Below, one piece after another: positions 1-11,757 of a DNA stretch of 64,000 nt. Below the pieces are notes generated by a model. That model did not search any database. It saw nothing but the letters and a program-made list of their open reading frames with translations, and had not been told where the DNA came from. Source of the stretch: Saccharomycopsis fibuligera x Saccharomycopsis cf. fibuligera. Its lineage: Eukaryota > Ascomycota > Saccharomycetes > Ascoideales > Saccharomycopsidaceae. The position numbers and the translations under genes are program-made. The stretch covers positions 310,001 through 374,000 of the forward strand of contig CP012817.1 of the NCBI GenBank assembly GCA_001936135.1, written 5' to 3'. The stretch's first letter is position 1, and every line of letters starts with the position of its first letter.

Positions 1-662
1 GGTTACACATTGAGTTAGAAAGCTATGAGTGATTGGTGCTCGCGAACAACATCGAATTTGGTTTCTCAAAGCTAAAACTTTAATCGCTTTTTGAGTATTG
101 TATTTAATTTCTCAATTTAAAAATATTCTGGGTAAGCATAAAATATTCTTTTCTATAGCTAATATCAGAAAACCTTAATACAATAATATTTTCGTAAAAA
201 TGAGACATAAAATGCAGTTCAACAAATTGAAGTGATAACTACAATTTACTGTCCCTACCATCCACCTACCACACAATTTTCATAAAAAAAAATATAATTT
301 TGTCATACAAAAAAATCTATCAAAAACTCCTTTTTTTCATGCCGCAAAAGGGCCTCAAACTTTCAAAAATATTTTTACTTACAAACCTAATAATTTGATG
401 ACAGATAAATGCCTTGGATAGGCTAAACATGATAACAATCAGAGAAAACAACTATGAAAACAATATAACCAACAAAAGCAAAAATTAAAGAAACGGGAAA
501 AAAAAGATAAAGAGCTCAAAAGAAAAAAGTTTGATCGTAAGAAAAAACAATTAGGCAAAGCTTCAAGAATACAAATAATTTAACAGGCATGACAACATTA
601 AAGATGGTGCTAAAACTCAATTTTTACATTCTTCAAGGACAAACCTTTTAGTTTTCCAACTT
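1..662. other. Intergenic, 3' flank of permease gene
   Basis: AT-rich sequence with short A and T runs and no ORF of note. It lies downstream of the minus-strand permease gene, so it should hold that gene's 3' UTR and polyadenylation signals. No RNA gene or repeat recognised. Confidence 0.6.
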
Positions 663-2192
663 TCAACTATCCTTTTCTAAATACTTCATTTCCAATGGTC
701 TAAGTACAGCATAGACCAAAAAAGTTGATGAGATACACAATTCCCAACCAATATCTCCACCAGCTTCACCAATCTGTCTGGATGCAAACCCGTTAAACCA
801 ACTCTGGTCCATACCCATAACGGCTAACACCCATCCCACCAACATGGTGACAAATCCAGCATAACCTACTGGAATGTCCACAAAATTCTTTTTGGTAATT
901 CTGTCATAGGTCAAGTCATAATTTAAAAGTTTGTTTTTTCTAATGAGCAAATGCTCACAAAGGGAAATACCTAAATAAATAGACACATTATACCCAATAA
1001 TAGATAAGAAATTTTCCATAGCAGTAGAAAAATCATAGTATGCAGGAATAGAAATGGCTAAAGAAATAACATTACCTAAGACACACCAGAAAAGCCTAGG
1101 AACTTTAGCAAATTCGGACCAAATAGCTTGCACCGACAAAGACAAGGAGTAAGACCCTGGTAAATTGTTGGCAATAGTCGAAAGACCCAACAACACACAA
1201 CAGAAACTACCAAATTTGCCTAATGAATGTGGCACCAAGATCTCATATGTCAAACCACCAATAGATGACTCTGCGTAAGCATCAGCCATTCTTGGGTTGG
1301 TGAAAGTGGTAGCTCCCATAGCAGCACCAAGGATTAAAGTAAGCAATGATGGCAAGGCGAGACCCAATACCATAGACCAAAAAACCTTCCAAGGTGGCAT
1401 GTTCGATGGCATATAAACAGTATAGTCAGCAGCTGAAGGAGTCCAACCGGCAACGAAACCAAAAACCACAGAAATGTAAGACAATACATTGCCGATTTCA
1501 GTTTTACCCGTGCCCATTTTACCTACGGTAAAGTCACCTTCAATTTTCAATCTGGCAATGATAACAAAACAAATCAAGAAATTTGGAATCCAAGAATATT
1601 TCTCGTAAGTGTGGATAACTTTGTAACCAAAGAATGCCAAGATTAAGGTGACAACCACAATAATAACACAACCAGCTGCTGGAGGCAATGGTCCAACTGC
1701 AACTAACAATTCAACTGCCCCAATAGAGTTAATCGCATTCCACCCTATACAGGAAATAACATTAAAAAGAGCAAATATTCTAGCTGCGTAGTTACCAACA
1801 AGAAACCTACTCAAAATTTGTTGTCTAAGACCAAACTTCATACCAAAAACCGCATATAAGCCAACAGGCAATGCGCCAATAAAACAAAACAACACAGAAA
1901 TGATCAATGTGGTCCAAAAGTCCAAGCCGTAGGCTGCAGTTCCAAGAGCACCCGTGCTGATGGCAGCAATCGACAAGTTTGGTGAAAGAAAAATGGTGAA
2001 CGGTGAAAGCAAAGAAGTGTCATGACATTGGTCTTCTGGAACTCTTTCAATACCTCTGGTCTCAGCTTTCATTCCTTCACCAAAATTATTAATGAACCGG
2101 AGGAATTTTGGTGGTGGACCCTCCATATCGTGCTTTGGTTCTGTATCAACCACCACTTGAGATTCAATATCTGACCTCTTCTCGAATGACAT
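663..2192 (-). CDS. FCY2: Purine-cytosine permease (NCS1 family, FCY2-like)
   Basis: Plasma-membrane proton symporter that takes up cytosine, adenine, guanine or hypoxanthine; nucleobase:cation symporter-1 family. The protein has a soluble N-terminus with the family's AETRGIERVPEDQ-type segment, then about 12 hydrophobic helices beginning near PNLSIAAISTGALG, and a conserved GWTPSAADYTVYMP segment in the middle. Length (about 509 aa from the chosen start) fits the family. I chose the ATG at 2192 (MSFEKRSD) because the 23 extra residues from the in-frame ATG at 2261 (His/Thr-rich) do not look like a permease N-terminus; 2261 remains possible. CUG yeasts often carry several FCY2 paralogues, so the exact paralogue and substrate are not settled. 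A very long gene-free region lies upstream. Confidence 0.9.
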   Translation of the reverse strand: MSFEKRSDIESQVVVDTEPKHDMEGPPPKFLRFINNFGEGMKAETRGIERVPEDQCHDTSLLSPFTIFLSPNLSIAAISTGALGTAAYGLDFWTTLIISVLFCFIGALPVGLYAVFGMKFGLRQQILSRFLVGNYAARIFALFNVISCIGWNAINSIGAVELLVAVGPLPPAAGCVIIVVVTLILAFFGYKVIHTYEKYSWIPNFLICFVIIARLKIEGDFTVGKMGTGKTEIGNVLSYISVVFGFVAGWTPSAADYTVYMPSNMPPWKVFWSMVLGLALPSLLTLILGAAMGATTFTNPRMADAYAESSIGGLTYEILVPHSLGKFGSFCCVLLGLSTIANNLPGSYSLSLSVQAIWSEFAKVPRLFWCVLGNVISLAISIPAYYDFSTAMENFLSIIGYNVSIYLGISLCEHLLIRKNKLLNYDLTYDRITKKNFVDIPVGYAGFVTMLVGWVLAVMGMDQSWFNGFASRQIGEAGGDIGWELCISSTFLVYAVLRPLEMKYLEKDS

Positions 2193-5056
2193 GTTGAAAA
2201 TATATTCTGTGCGTGTATGTGTATGTGCGTATGTTGAATGAATAGTGTGGCTGTTTCTCAACGCAAGATCAATGTGAAAATTGTGGGTTTCGGTTAATTA
2301 TAGTCTAGTTTTCCTGTTGCCAAGATGAGTTCCTGATGTTTGCACTCTCAAGAACAATAACAACAAGAGCTAGGTATCACTTCCCTATGGTTACGGAAGG
2401 GAAGGAAGGACAGAACAAGAAAGAGAAAATATAATATAAATGAAGAAATTGGCACTCATTGTTTTTCTTGTATTTGAAGAATTTTCTTCACTGAGACTGT
2501 AGAAGTCTGTTAAAAAAATTCTTATCTAAGCTGCAGCCGCATGCACGATTGCAGGGTTTTTCCGGATTCAGTGAGTTTTTCGAGTTGCCGTGCGACAACA
2601 TTACTGATGTAGAGCGGTATCGTGAGGCATCTCTACTACAAATTATGGATGTCAATCTCCAAAGTTTGCCATAAGTGATAGGCCAATAGTAGTAAGGTTA
2701 GCCACAAATCAACAAATAATACTGTTTTTTAATTGTTTTTTGCTGAAAGTTGACATGCATTACATACAATACTGGTGACACAAAAATGTGGAGTAAAAGT
2801 GAATCGCCAAGTAAATATACCTTGGCTTTAAGACATAAATTTGATGGCTTTTTTTCTATATTCAACCTTAAACAATATCTTTCTTATCAAATCAAATCAA
2901 GAATGGTGAATATTAAGGCACAGTGGTTACATTCTTGACCACTAGTAACTATTAATGTTTCTACTAATTTTTCAGCACTGTAGGCTAGCCAGCTACACAC
3001 TGAACAACTATGTGCTTCAGCCGTTCATTTGCCATATCAAGCTTTGATAATTATTTATCATCAAAAAGCCAAGTTACCAAAACAACAACAAAAAGAGGTC
3101 GTAAGAGCGCTAAGCTAAATTAGAAAAGAAATTTGGCTACAGTTCTAAGGCTAATAACTAGCAAAATTAGTCGATGAAAATGATGGAATGATAACGTCTC
3201 GGAATAGTAGCTTGTATATTCTGAAGATACGTCGGACGCAAGTTTTTCCTTAGCATGTTTTTATTTGCATTTCTAGCCTTTCTTAAGATAAGAGATTAGA
3301 TTGTATCATATATACCTATTAGGAATTAACCCGTAACAATTTAAAATCGGTGTTGTTCGCATAGAACCACCATGTACGATAGCCAAAAATACAGAGCTTT
3401 GACACACTGAGGAGGGGAAGTTACATTAGACAACACTTATCAACAATAACGGCCATTGAGGGACAATATAGAAATTTATCGATAACAGGTTATGGTGCCC
3501 TGTCCACACAAAAACTCTGTCAAGATTGGTAAGACAATATCTAATAAAAATATCCAGTAAGCACAGTAAAAAAAATAGCAACTTTCGTCTTTGATTTCCC
3601 AATTCTCAAAGCCAGTAGCGTTCGCTGCCAACAGCCACATTAGTATTATGATTATTGTGAAGATATTCTTCATTTAAACACTCAACAAGGGTAACACATT
3701 TAAGCGTCAGATCTTTCAGGATTGGCAGGTCGAAAAGACGCTCAGCAAGATTCATTACTACTGATTAATGTTATACCGAGCCCCATAACATTTTTACCTA
3801 TAAGCTGAAATGCCCCAATTGGAACTGATGAGTTTGGCATTGATTGATGCAGAATAAAAGTTATCTAGGAGTGCTCCAAAGTCATAATACAACAATAATA
3901 TCAATTGCGAAATGTCTAATTTAAGCAGTTAACTGAATTTACCTTCTGAACATTGCAGTTGGCAAGCTTTGTAAACGATTAGCTTTAAAATTGCGGAAAC
4001 AGATTGACGTTTAAGCAACGCCATACAATTATGTGCACACATTCTACACCCAACATGCCATCCAAGTTCGCAGAAAAGTCTTAGCCGAATACTCCATTTT
4101 TGGCAATATACTTGAATAAATCTCGCAGAGGAGTAAGTTTAGTAATTTAGTTGAAAAAAAAAAATCCGGATAAATAACTTTGAGACTTTGGATAATTTGT
4201 TTGTGAAAGGCTTCTAATAGTTTTAAACACTAAAAATAGAACAAAGTCTAGGCTTAGCTGCCACTCAAACCATCATTAAAATAAAAAAAAAAAAAAATAA
4301 AAAAAAAAAAAGAAAAGCATACACTGGCACACAGGCTTGTAATGAGAAAGTACCCAAGGTATGCGAGCTGAAAGTTGCTGAAGCGAAACAATACTTTCAC
4401 AGAACATATTAACGGCGTGATAAATTGCTATTTGCTGAGACACCTGCCCCAAGCCTCTGTCAAAAAAAAACCATTATTCCTCTTTATTTTTCTTGTCCAG
4501 CAAACCATATGGTTATATTGCTGCCATTGGAAAATGAGTGGTATGAAGAGTGGAAAATCAATTTTGTATTTTTCATTTAAGAAAGTTTGCGTTTATGTAT
4601 ATGCGTATGTATATTTAAGCTATCATCAGCCACCGCTCCTGTCATTATATAAGGATCATCTGACCTCAATCTAATCTAATGTGCTCTGTAATCTTTTGTT
4701 TGCAAACTTTATTCTTTGAAAAAAATCTTTATAGGTTTCATAAACTAGCAAAATGAGCAGGTTGTGGGTTTCACATCCCTTCCTACATCTACCTTTTTCT
4801 TAGCAATACATACTAACCAAATTTTGTCAATTGTTTTTTATTTTCTATTTATTTTTTTATTTTTTTATTTTTTTTTTTAATTTTTGGTGCTTACGATTGA
4901 TTTTGCAATATTTTGCTGGACATCTGAAAATTAAAAATTTTGGCTTTGGGATTCAGTTGCATAGCTGTATTACTGCGAAAACTATTAAGATTTGGAGCCC
5001 CGAGAAGTGCCTGTCTGCATTCAGTATTTCCTGAAAGAGAAAGTCCGAAAGGTGGG

Positions 5057-5060
<4 letters not shown>

Positions 5061-5090
<30 letters not shown>
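5061..5090. repeat. Poly(A) tract, 30 nt
   Basis: Uninterrupted run of 30 A between GGTGGGTATT and GAGGAAAG. No element with target-site duplication is visible beside it, so a simple homopolymer is more likely than a retrotransposon tail. Confidence 0.9.
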
Positions 5091-5095
<5 letters not shown>

Positions 5096-6866
5096 AAGAC
5101 CCTGCTATGTGATTGTCGGAGTGGTTGTTTCAAAAGTGAAAGTTAAAACGAGACATGCTCATCTGTAACATTGATTACGACAGGCCAGCGAGTACACATA
5201 ATAGACTTCTCGTTTTCTAGCACTTTTCCTTAGGAAGTTTGCTTTCAGCATAAGAATCTATTTTCATATTGCTTTTTAAGCAACGTTGTTTTGTCTCTTA
5301 AACAATGTAAGCATTTACCGAGGTACATGCAATACTAAAAAACGGTTTTCTTTTTTAAAAAGGTCACTTGTTTACGTGTACAAATACGATTCGATTTGTG
5401 CATATGCAGGTAATGATGTAAACTTAGTTTTAAAAGTACCTCCATGTCATGCTATGCAAAAGCTGCCAAATAAGGAATCGCTCGAGGAAAAAAGATTTCA
5501 TTTGAGACAAAATTTATTTTTACTTCTTTCCATTTTTTGACCGTGGCTTTGGTATATGTATGCTTGTTTAATTTTGCTACTAAAAAATATAGTGATAAAA
5601 CTTTTGCAGGTGTGACTTTGTGCTTAAGTCAAAAATGTTATTAGCGAAAAATTTTCTTTATTCTGGCTTCAAATTTCATTAAAACGATGGCGCTTGTGCT
5701 GAAATTCAAAAGATTTCAAAACAGACTTCATTGCACGGCATAAAATAGGCTAACAAAGTTAGAAAAAAGAGGAAGTGAATGCAAACTCAAAAAACAGAAA
5801 AAAAAAGGGTGAGAGAGCCGCGACCGCTAATCCGTAATTTTGATGTTTTTGTCCAGCTGTTCCCCGAACAGCAGCAGCGGCCGCAGCAGTTGCAGAAGAT
5901 ACAAGAGCAACAGCGAGGAAAATTCACTAATAATAGATCCTTCTGCATCGAATTTATCAAAAGCATGCTTCTTGGATGAGCGATTTTTTTCTTGCACGAA
6001 ATGAACTCGATGATTGAAAAAAGTCTGGCCATTGATCCATTAATGGATTATTTTTGGTAACCAAAACAAAACAAATGAAAAACAGTTAAAACAAAATGTG
6101 ATTCTATGCAATAAAGCATTCTTTTGTAGGGTGTAGTTTCTTAACTCTTATTCTATTATCTTTTTTGTTGATGTTTTCCCGTTCCTACCTAATTAGATGA
6201 ACCGTATTCATAGATATATTGTAAAGAGTGCGGCTAGCAGTTTGTGTACATGTACAAGATTGTAACTCCGACACGAGCTGCATAGTATCTTTTCCACACT
6301 AGGAATTCATGTCCGACAGCAAAGCAACGCTTGAAAAAACACCTAGAGCGTAACCTGATTACGATACACAACGTTTTTTTAAAAGCCTAATCAAATTTAA
6401 GATTTAACATTCAACGACCAAACATGCTAAGATCTTAACAAAAAAATTAACAAGTACTTTTAAAAAAAGAGCTATCTCAAAAAATTATTGTTTGCCAATG
6501 CTGTGAACATTTTGATCATTTTCTTTATGTCCAGCATTTGTATGTCCGGCTAGTCAGTGTTTCTGTTTTCTCTTATTGCTCTGAATATGCAAAGTGTGAA
6601 ATGCTGCGAAATTAAATCTCAAAACTTGGTAGTGAATACCATACAATAAGATACAACCATGTAGACAGAAACGCTAACAACAATGCTTTAAGGTTGTGCG
6701 CGACTGTATATCTCCACCGCCGCCGTCACCATAACCCCTCCACATGCCTGTGGCCGATACGGTGACTCGCACTAGGTCAGCACCTTTAACAGAAAATATC
6801 TCATTCCTCGAGTAAAATTTCTCGTTTTCTGAGCCAGTCTGGTTCTTGCTTGCTTGCTCCGCTTTG

Positions 6867-6897
<31 letters not shown>

Positions 6898-7204
6898 CAT
6901 TAAAAAGTAAAAAGTAGTATTGTAATTAATTTTACAACTAATTGGTTTGAAATTCAATTTTATTATTTATTCTTTCAGGTTCCTATTTTAAATTTGTTGT
7001 ACAGCAACCTTGCATGGGATTTTGCGGTCTTGCAATTGCGGCATTTCGAGAATTAAAATTTGAATCGCAGTGACTAAAAATGTTATTTGTGTTTAAGGCA
7101 TGCTTCATAAGGCATAGCATGCATAGTATGTCTGCTGACCGATTAAAGTGTTCTGCGTGGCTAAATTGTACATATACGATTATGTTTGGACTGCATTAAG
7201 CAAG

Positions 7205-7217
7205 AAAAAAAAAAAAA

Positions 7218-7256
<39 letters not shown>

Positions 7257-7260
7257 AAAA
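7205..7260. repeat. A-run / (TAA)n / A-run composite microsatellite
   Basis: Fifteen A, then about eight TAA units, then a further A run, within the long gene-free region. A very similar composite occurs at 46611-46670. Confidence 0.9.
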
Positions 7261-8104
7261 GACAGCGCTGCAACACTAAAGCACTGCAATAGTGCGTTTT
7301 GGAGCGGGCAATTCAAGAGTATCGACCGGTGCGATATCTTGCAGGTAAATCTACTTTTGTAATTTGAATTGATAATTTGGTATGCTCTGTTGACAGACAC
7401 CACCCTTTCAGGGAACCTAAAGTTATCGAAATCAAAAGTTGAAATATAAAATTGAACTTTGCTAGTTTGACGGGAGCTGTCTGTCGGCTATTCGGTTTTT
7501 GGATTTCTTCCGTGGATTGCAGAAAAACTTTTCACTGCTGCAATAAATGTATTGATATTAAAACTAGAGAAGCGTTATTATATTGATAAAGTATAAACCA
7601 CCTCAAGTTCAAAATGAGTGATGAAGCGCTTTTGAAAAAGTGGACAGATATAGCATTGTAAAGACGTAAGTATGCGCGTAGTTTTTGGGAGAGCAAATTC
7701 GTAGCTTGTATTTTTGTATACATACAAGCGTATTGTGAGAAATGTAAATAACAAGGAATGGAGCGGTAGGTGCTGCAGTAAACAATAAGTAACGGACAGC
7801 ATTGAACAGATTGTTACATTCAGAAAGAAAATTTAACAAATACTTGAATGATATATTTTTATTGCGCTGTTAAAGGTATATAGTGTATATGTGTATATAT
7901 AAATATATGTGTATATATAGTATGTGATAATAAGATAAAAACAGCCAAACAAACAAAATTCAAAAGACAAACAACAATGATTAAAACGAAAACAACAACC
8001 AAACAATAAGCTAAGTAAACAGAACAATAAGGAATCAAAAAGGCTTATTGATAACAATGCAATAATGTTCTATGATACAAGAATATAAAATTGATGAATA
8101 GAAT

Positions 8105-9371
8105 CTAAGTTACCCCAGGTTTTGGAAACTCAAAATTTCCAGATGGCCACCATAGCACCGCAGCATTTGTATAATCGCCAACTTTGTCCTTATTAATGCT
8201 AGCTCTTGCTAATCTCAAGTATAGTTTTATATCATTGCTGTTATTGTTGCTACCGCTAGCGCTTGGCGTAGATTGTTTAGTGCTGGAAGAGGATTTTTTA
8301 GCTTCTGTGACCGCACTGTCAAGGAACTTGCCAAACACCTTGTTTGTGCTAAGGAGGTCAGTAACAGAAACTGTGGTGTTACCGCCTCTATATCTTTCAA
8401 TGTCATTAATAAGTAAGGAGTAGCCATTAAGCTGACGGCCCTCGATGTCGTCGTAGTACTCTTCTGTGTCAAATGTTCTATTGGCTAGAGTGGACAGAGC
8501 AGATTCGATTGAAGAGGACGCAGACACAACGGGTGACCATGAAAGGGAATTGAGCTGAGGATTAAAAGAATTGAATTGCGGAGGGCGAAGGTCAATACTT
8601 CCAAAAGGATCGTCTCTTCTTAACGTGCCATCAGTTTCCACAATAGACGCAAAATCCCATCTAGCAACACCGTTGATGACAAAACCCAAAAGTAAACCTT
8701 GGAATAACAATGCAGAAAAGCCACGGGTGCCAGTGCCGGGAATCAAAATCAAACCGAATATATAATGATGAATACGCAAAGTAAGACCAGGAAGCATACT
8801 GAAAAGAAAAAGAGCAAAAAAGGTGATGCCATAAAATGACAAATATTTTAAAAGTTTCCCTGTTTTCCAAACAGAAAAAGCTTGGATCACAATGCAGATC
8901 GCAGTGATGCAGATAACAATGACTAAAGTAATGAGGGATTCAACTGACAGTTTCATGTCAGTAATGATGAATCTGTCAACCTGCAAATATTTGTCGAAAG
9001 TTAAATTGTTCATGGCACTAATCCAAAAGAAAAGATACCAAAGGAAGATTTTGCCCAAAGGTGAAGCACTCTTGTTGAGGGTCTTGCTGACCACAAACTT
9101 CCATAGAGTATAAAGGACAAAACTGAGCGGAAGGAACCTGCGGAACCCAACACTAATTAAATAGCTGCTAGCTTCTGGGTTCAAACTGTCCAAGACGATT
9201 GGCGGATCTAGAGTAAGGACGATTGTCCAGAACGCAACAAAGGAGACAACAATATAGTTGATAAGGCCGGTGCACAAGTACATTACGGGAATGCCGAAGA
9301 GAATGTTGAGGCCAGTGATTATCATTCTATAATCGTAGCAATTGGTGACTGTTACTAGCGGTTCGCTGCCA

Positions 9372-9411
<40 letters not shown>

Positions 9412-10498
9412 CATCTTTTGGAGTTGCAAGTTTTTTGAAAACATATGAAAAGGGGAAAATACTGTCAAATTCAACGGACTTGCCAATGTATTTCCCCATT
9501 TTCGACTCAAATCTAAGAATGGTTTTGTCATTACTGCTGGAAAAGGACAATCTAGCACAACCGCCAAACACGGGGGAAATCAAGCCGGCATGTAAAGCTG
9601 CAGCGCAGGGGAAAGAATCTGCACGGTATGGGTTAGTGATTTGCTCCTTGTCTGGCAAGTGGGACGTAGAAGCAGAATCAATCAAACCGCCGCCCACCAC
9701 ATAGCTGATGTACTTGTGAGTATCTGAGCCCGTGGTTATTGTAGAGTAAATCTTGCTTTCGCTGTCGCATAGCGCTGGACATTTGATGATGATGTCCTTG
9801 TTGCTGACGGCGGAAAAGCCGCCTGCTAGAGATCCCGAAGACTTCTTGCCGCTTCTCTGGGAACTAGAGACTTTGAAGTCACGCAAACAGCCGTCGGCGT
9901 TCAACCCGCACTGGGCGTTCTTGCCAGCCCAGAAGTCCGGATGCTCGCGACATGATAGCTGGACGATTTCCGTATCCGAAGCGCCATTGGCCACGCGCGG
10001 AGCGTCGTACAAATTTTTGCTGAGCAACGCGACGATGATGCTGAACCATAAAGAGACGTAGAGGACAAGCGCCAGGGCAGAGACTTTAGCAGGAACTCTT
10101 TTGCGTAGTTGGAACGGGAAGAAGTCTACCTTGGCGAGCCAGCGAAAATGGTCGCACTTGTAGACTGGATCAGAAGGGCTGTCAGGACCCTTGACAAACA
10201 CCTTTTTGAAGACAAAGACGGACCTGTTTATGAAGCTGTTAGCAGTGGCGTTGCCGGTGAACCTGTGATTCTGGTCCTGGAGGGAATAGCCTCTGCGGCT
10301 GGGCTGGCTGCGAACGTTTTGGTAGCTGCTGTGCGGTTCGCCGGCGAGCCCGGCTGCGTTTTCAATGTCGTCGACGTTGCTGATAAGCGAGAGGTCCAGC
10401 TCGCTGAAGGAGTCCACGGACGACGCGACAGAGTGGGCGTCTGTGCGAGAGTGGGCGGCCGAAGTGTTCCTGATGCGGTTGATGTTCTGATAGCTCAT
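8105..10498 (-). CDS. LCCL-domain polytopic membrane protein
   Basis: A 797-aa fungal membrane protein of unknown biochemical role. Residues 1-137 form a hydrophilic Ser/Asn-rich N-terminus; a first membrane segment spans about 139-160. An LCCL domain follows at about 183-345, seen from its Cys residues and landmarks: FWAGKNAQCG, DIIIKCPALC, YISYVVGGG, YRADSFPCAAALHAG and FGGCARL. A Ser run encoded by a TCA/TCG-type microsatellite (9376-9412 on the plus strand) separates it from a C-terminal half with about seven to eight hydrophobic helices, including the conserved IHHYIFGLILIPGTGTRG segment. The layout matches the fungal LCCL family, in which the LCCL domain is lumenal or extracellular. LCCL domains are thought to bind ligands such as lipids or sugars, but this is not established for yeast. 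The 5' third of the gene is clearly more GC-rich than the rest. Confidence 0.85.
9376..9412. repeat. GAT/ATC trinucleotide microsatellite encoding poly-Ser
   Basis: About 12 GAT units on the plus strand, read as Ser codons on the minus strand inside the LCCL gene, between the LCCL domain and the membrane helices. Length variation here would change a linker only. Confidence 0.9.
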
Positions 10499-11726
10499 GG
10501 CGAAGTGGCAAGCTCACTCACCGATTGGCGTGCTGGTGGACGGGGGGCCGCGTGTGTTTGGACTAAGCGCTGATGACGGGGATGAGAGCGGGAACAATGC
10601 ACAACAACCAGCCTGTAGCGGAGCGAATGGAGCCGGACGACGGGCAGATGGGACAAAGGGCCGTGGGAGTGGCAATAGAGAGCCAGATGGGGCGGAGACA
10701 GCAGCGGCGGCGATGGCGGTGGCGATGGCGATGGCGATGGCGATGGCGATGGTGATGGCGGCGATACTGAAAGAACTGTCGAGAAGAAGACAGTCCAGTC
10801 CGTGCGGTTGCCGCTGCTGCCGCTGCTGCCGAAGGGTCTCTACGGTAGCGGAGACCCTGACCCAGCGTGGAACGCTTCCCCAAGACGTCAGCGAAGGCCT
10901 CTGGTCACGCGACCAGATTCCGCCACAAAATAAGAACATTCGAGCTTATGACATATCCGCGAGATATGAAATCGAGTTTGTCTCACTGTTTTTGTAAACA
11001 AGGAGACATGCCCAACCGGGAAATGCACCCATATTTGGTTAACTGCCGTCTCCGTGCGCCGTGGCCCTTCGGTAGACCACCCACCGGGCGCTAAATACAG
11101 CCGTCTCTGGACGGACGGTTTGGCTGTGGGCGGTTTGGCTGTGGGCGGTGTGCCACAGGCAGCGAGCTGGGCGCGCAGAGCAGATTTGGCACAGAGAAAG
11201 CCACAAAGCAGCAAAAGACGGAATTTACCCCAATGTCGGTACACCAGAGCCATATTCCTGAATAACGTGAACTCGAATTATCTCATCCCGATGGAAACAT
11301 TTCGAAAGCAGGGCAGCATGCGTTTGCGTTTGCGTTTGCGTTTGGCGCGTACCCGGACAGGTCGCGATGGACCGTTCTGGCCGCCATTGGGCACAGTGGG
11401 CACTGGCAGCGGCAATTAACCAGCGGCAATTAACCAGCGGCAGGGCGCAGGATAATGACGTACACGTTTACGGGCTGGTGAGGCTAGTGTGCGCGGAATG
11501 ACGCAGTACCCTGCAGAGCTGTCGGTTGCAGGACAGCTACAGCGCATAGGCTGCGAACTCTGTTTGTGATTACTAAGAACGACGTGCGTCTGCGCAGGAA
11601 AGAAACAGAAAAAAAAAGTAAAAAATTAAAAGAATAAAAAAACAGCAGCCAGAGCTTATTTCGCTTCCTGGCGCCCTTGCACAGAACGGCTATTATTAGC
11701 TAGCCCAGTGTGTGTGGTGTAGAAAC

Positions 11727-11757
<31 letters not shown>

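Larger units (their letters stand above)
2193..8104. other. 5.9-kb gene-free region; candidate centromere or long regulatory region
   Basis: No ORF above 100 codons and none with a recognisable domain. The short ORFs present have poor codon bias and low-complexity translations. Content: an A-rich tract at about 4279-4313, a 30-A run at 5061-5090, a 27-A run at 6867-6893, an A-run/TAA-repeat/A-run composite at 7205-7260, and a TA/TG-rich stretch at about 7876-7920. Two GC-richer pockets stand out, at about 5810-5925 (a CAG-rich segment able to encode a short Gln-rich peptide) and about 6690-6785, which includes a small hairpin CCACA-TGCC-TGTGG. The first part must also hold the permease promoter and the last part the 3' end of the LCCL gene. 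I see no spliced gene, although short intron-rich genes or non-coding RNAs cannot be excluded by eye. Confidence 0.5.

Noticed and set aside
3476-3673. 65-aa minus-strand ORF with signal-peptide-like start in the long gap
   Set aside because: Isolated, short and AT-rich; a hydrophobic start is expected by chance in AT-rich DNA and no family resemblance is seen.
6867-6893. Poly(A) tract as a LINE or processed-gene tail
   Set aside because: No coding remnant, target duplication or element body upstream; long A runs are common throughout this window.
2193-8104. Saccharomyces-type point centromere
   Set aside because: No CDEI-CDEII-CDEIII arrangement seen; complex I and the general gene set point to a lineage with other centromere types.
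10109-10997. Plus-strand ORFs of 154 and 166 aa at the 5' end of the LCCL gene
   Set aside because: GC-rich and repeat-driven frames overlapping the LCCL coding sequence and its promoter; low complexity.
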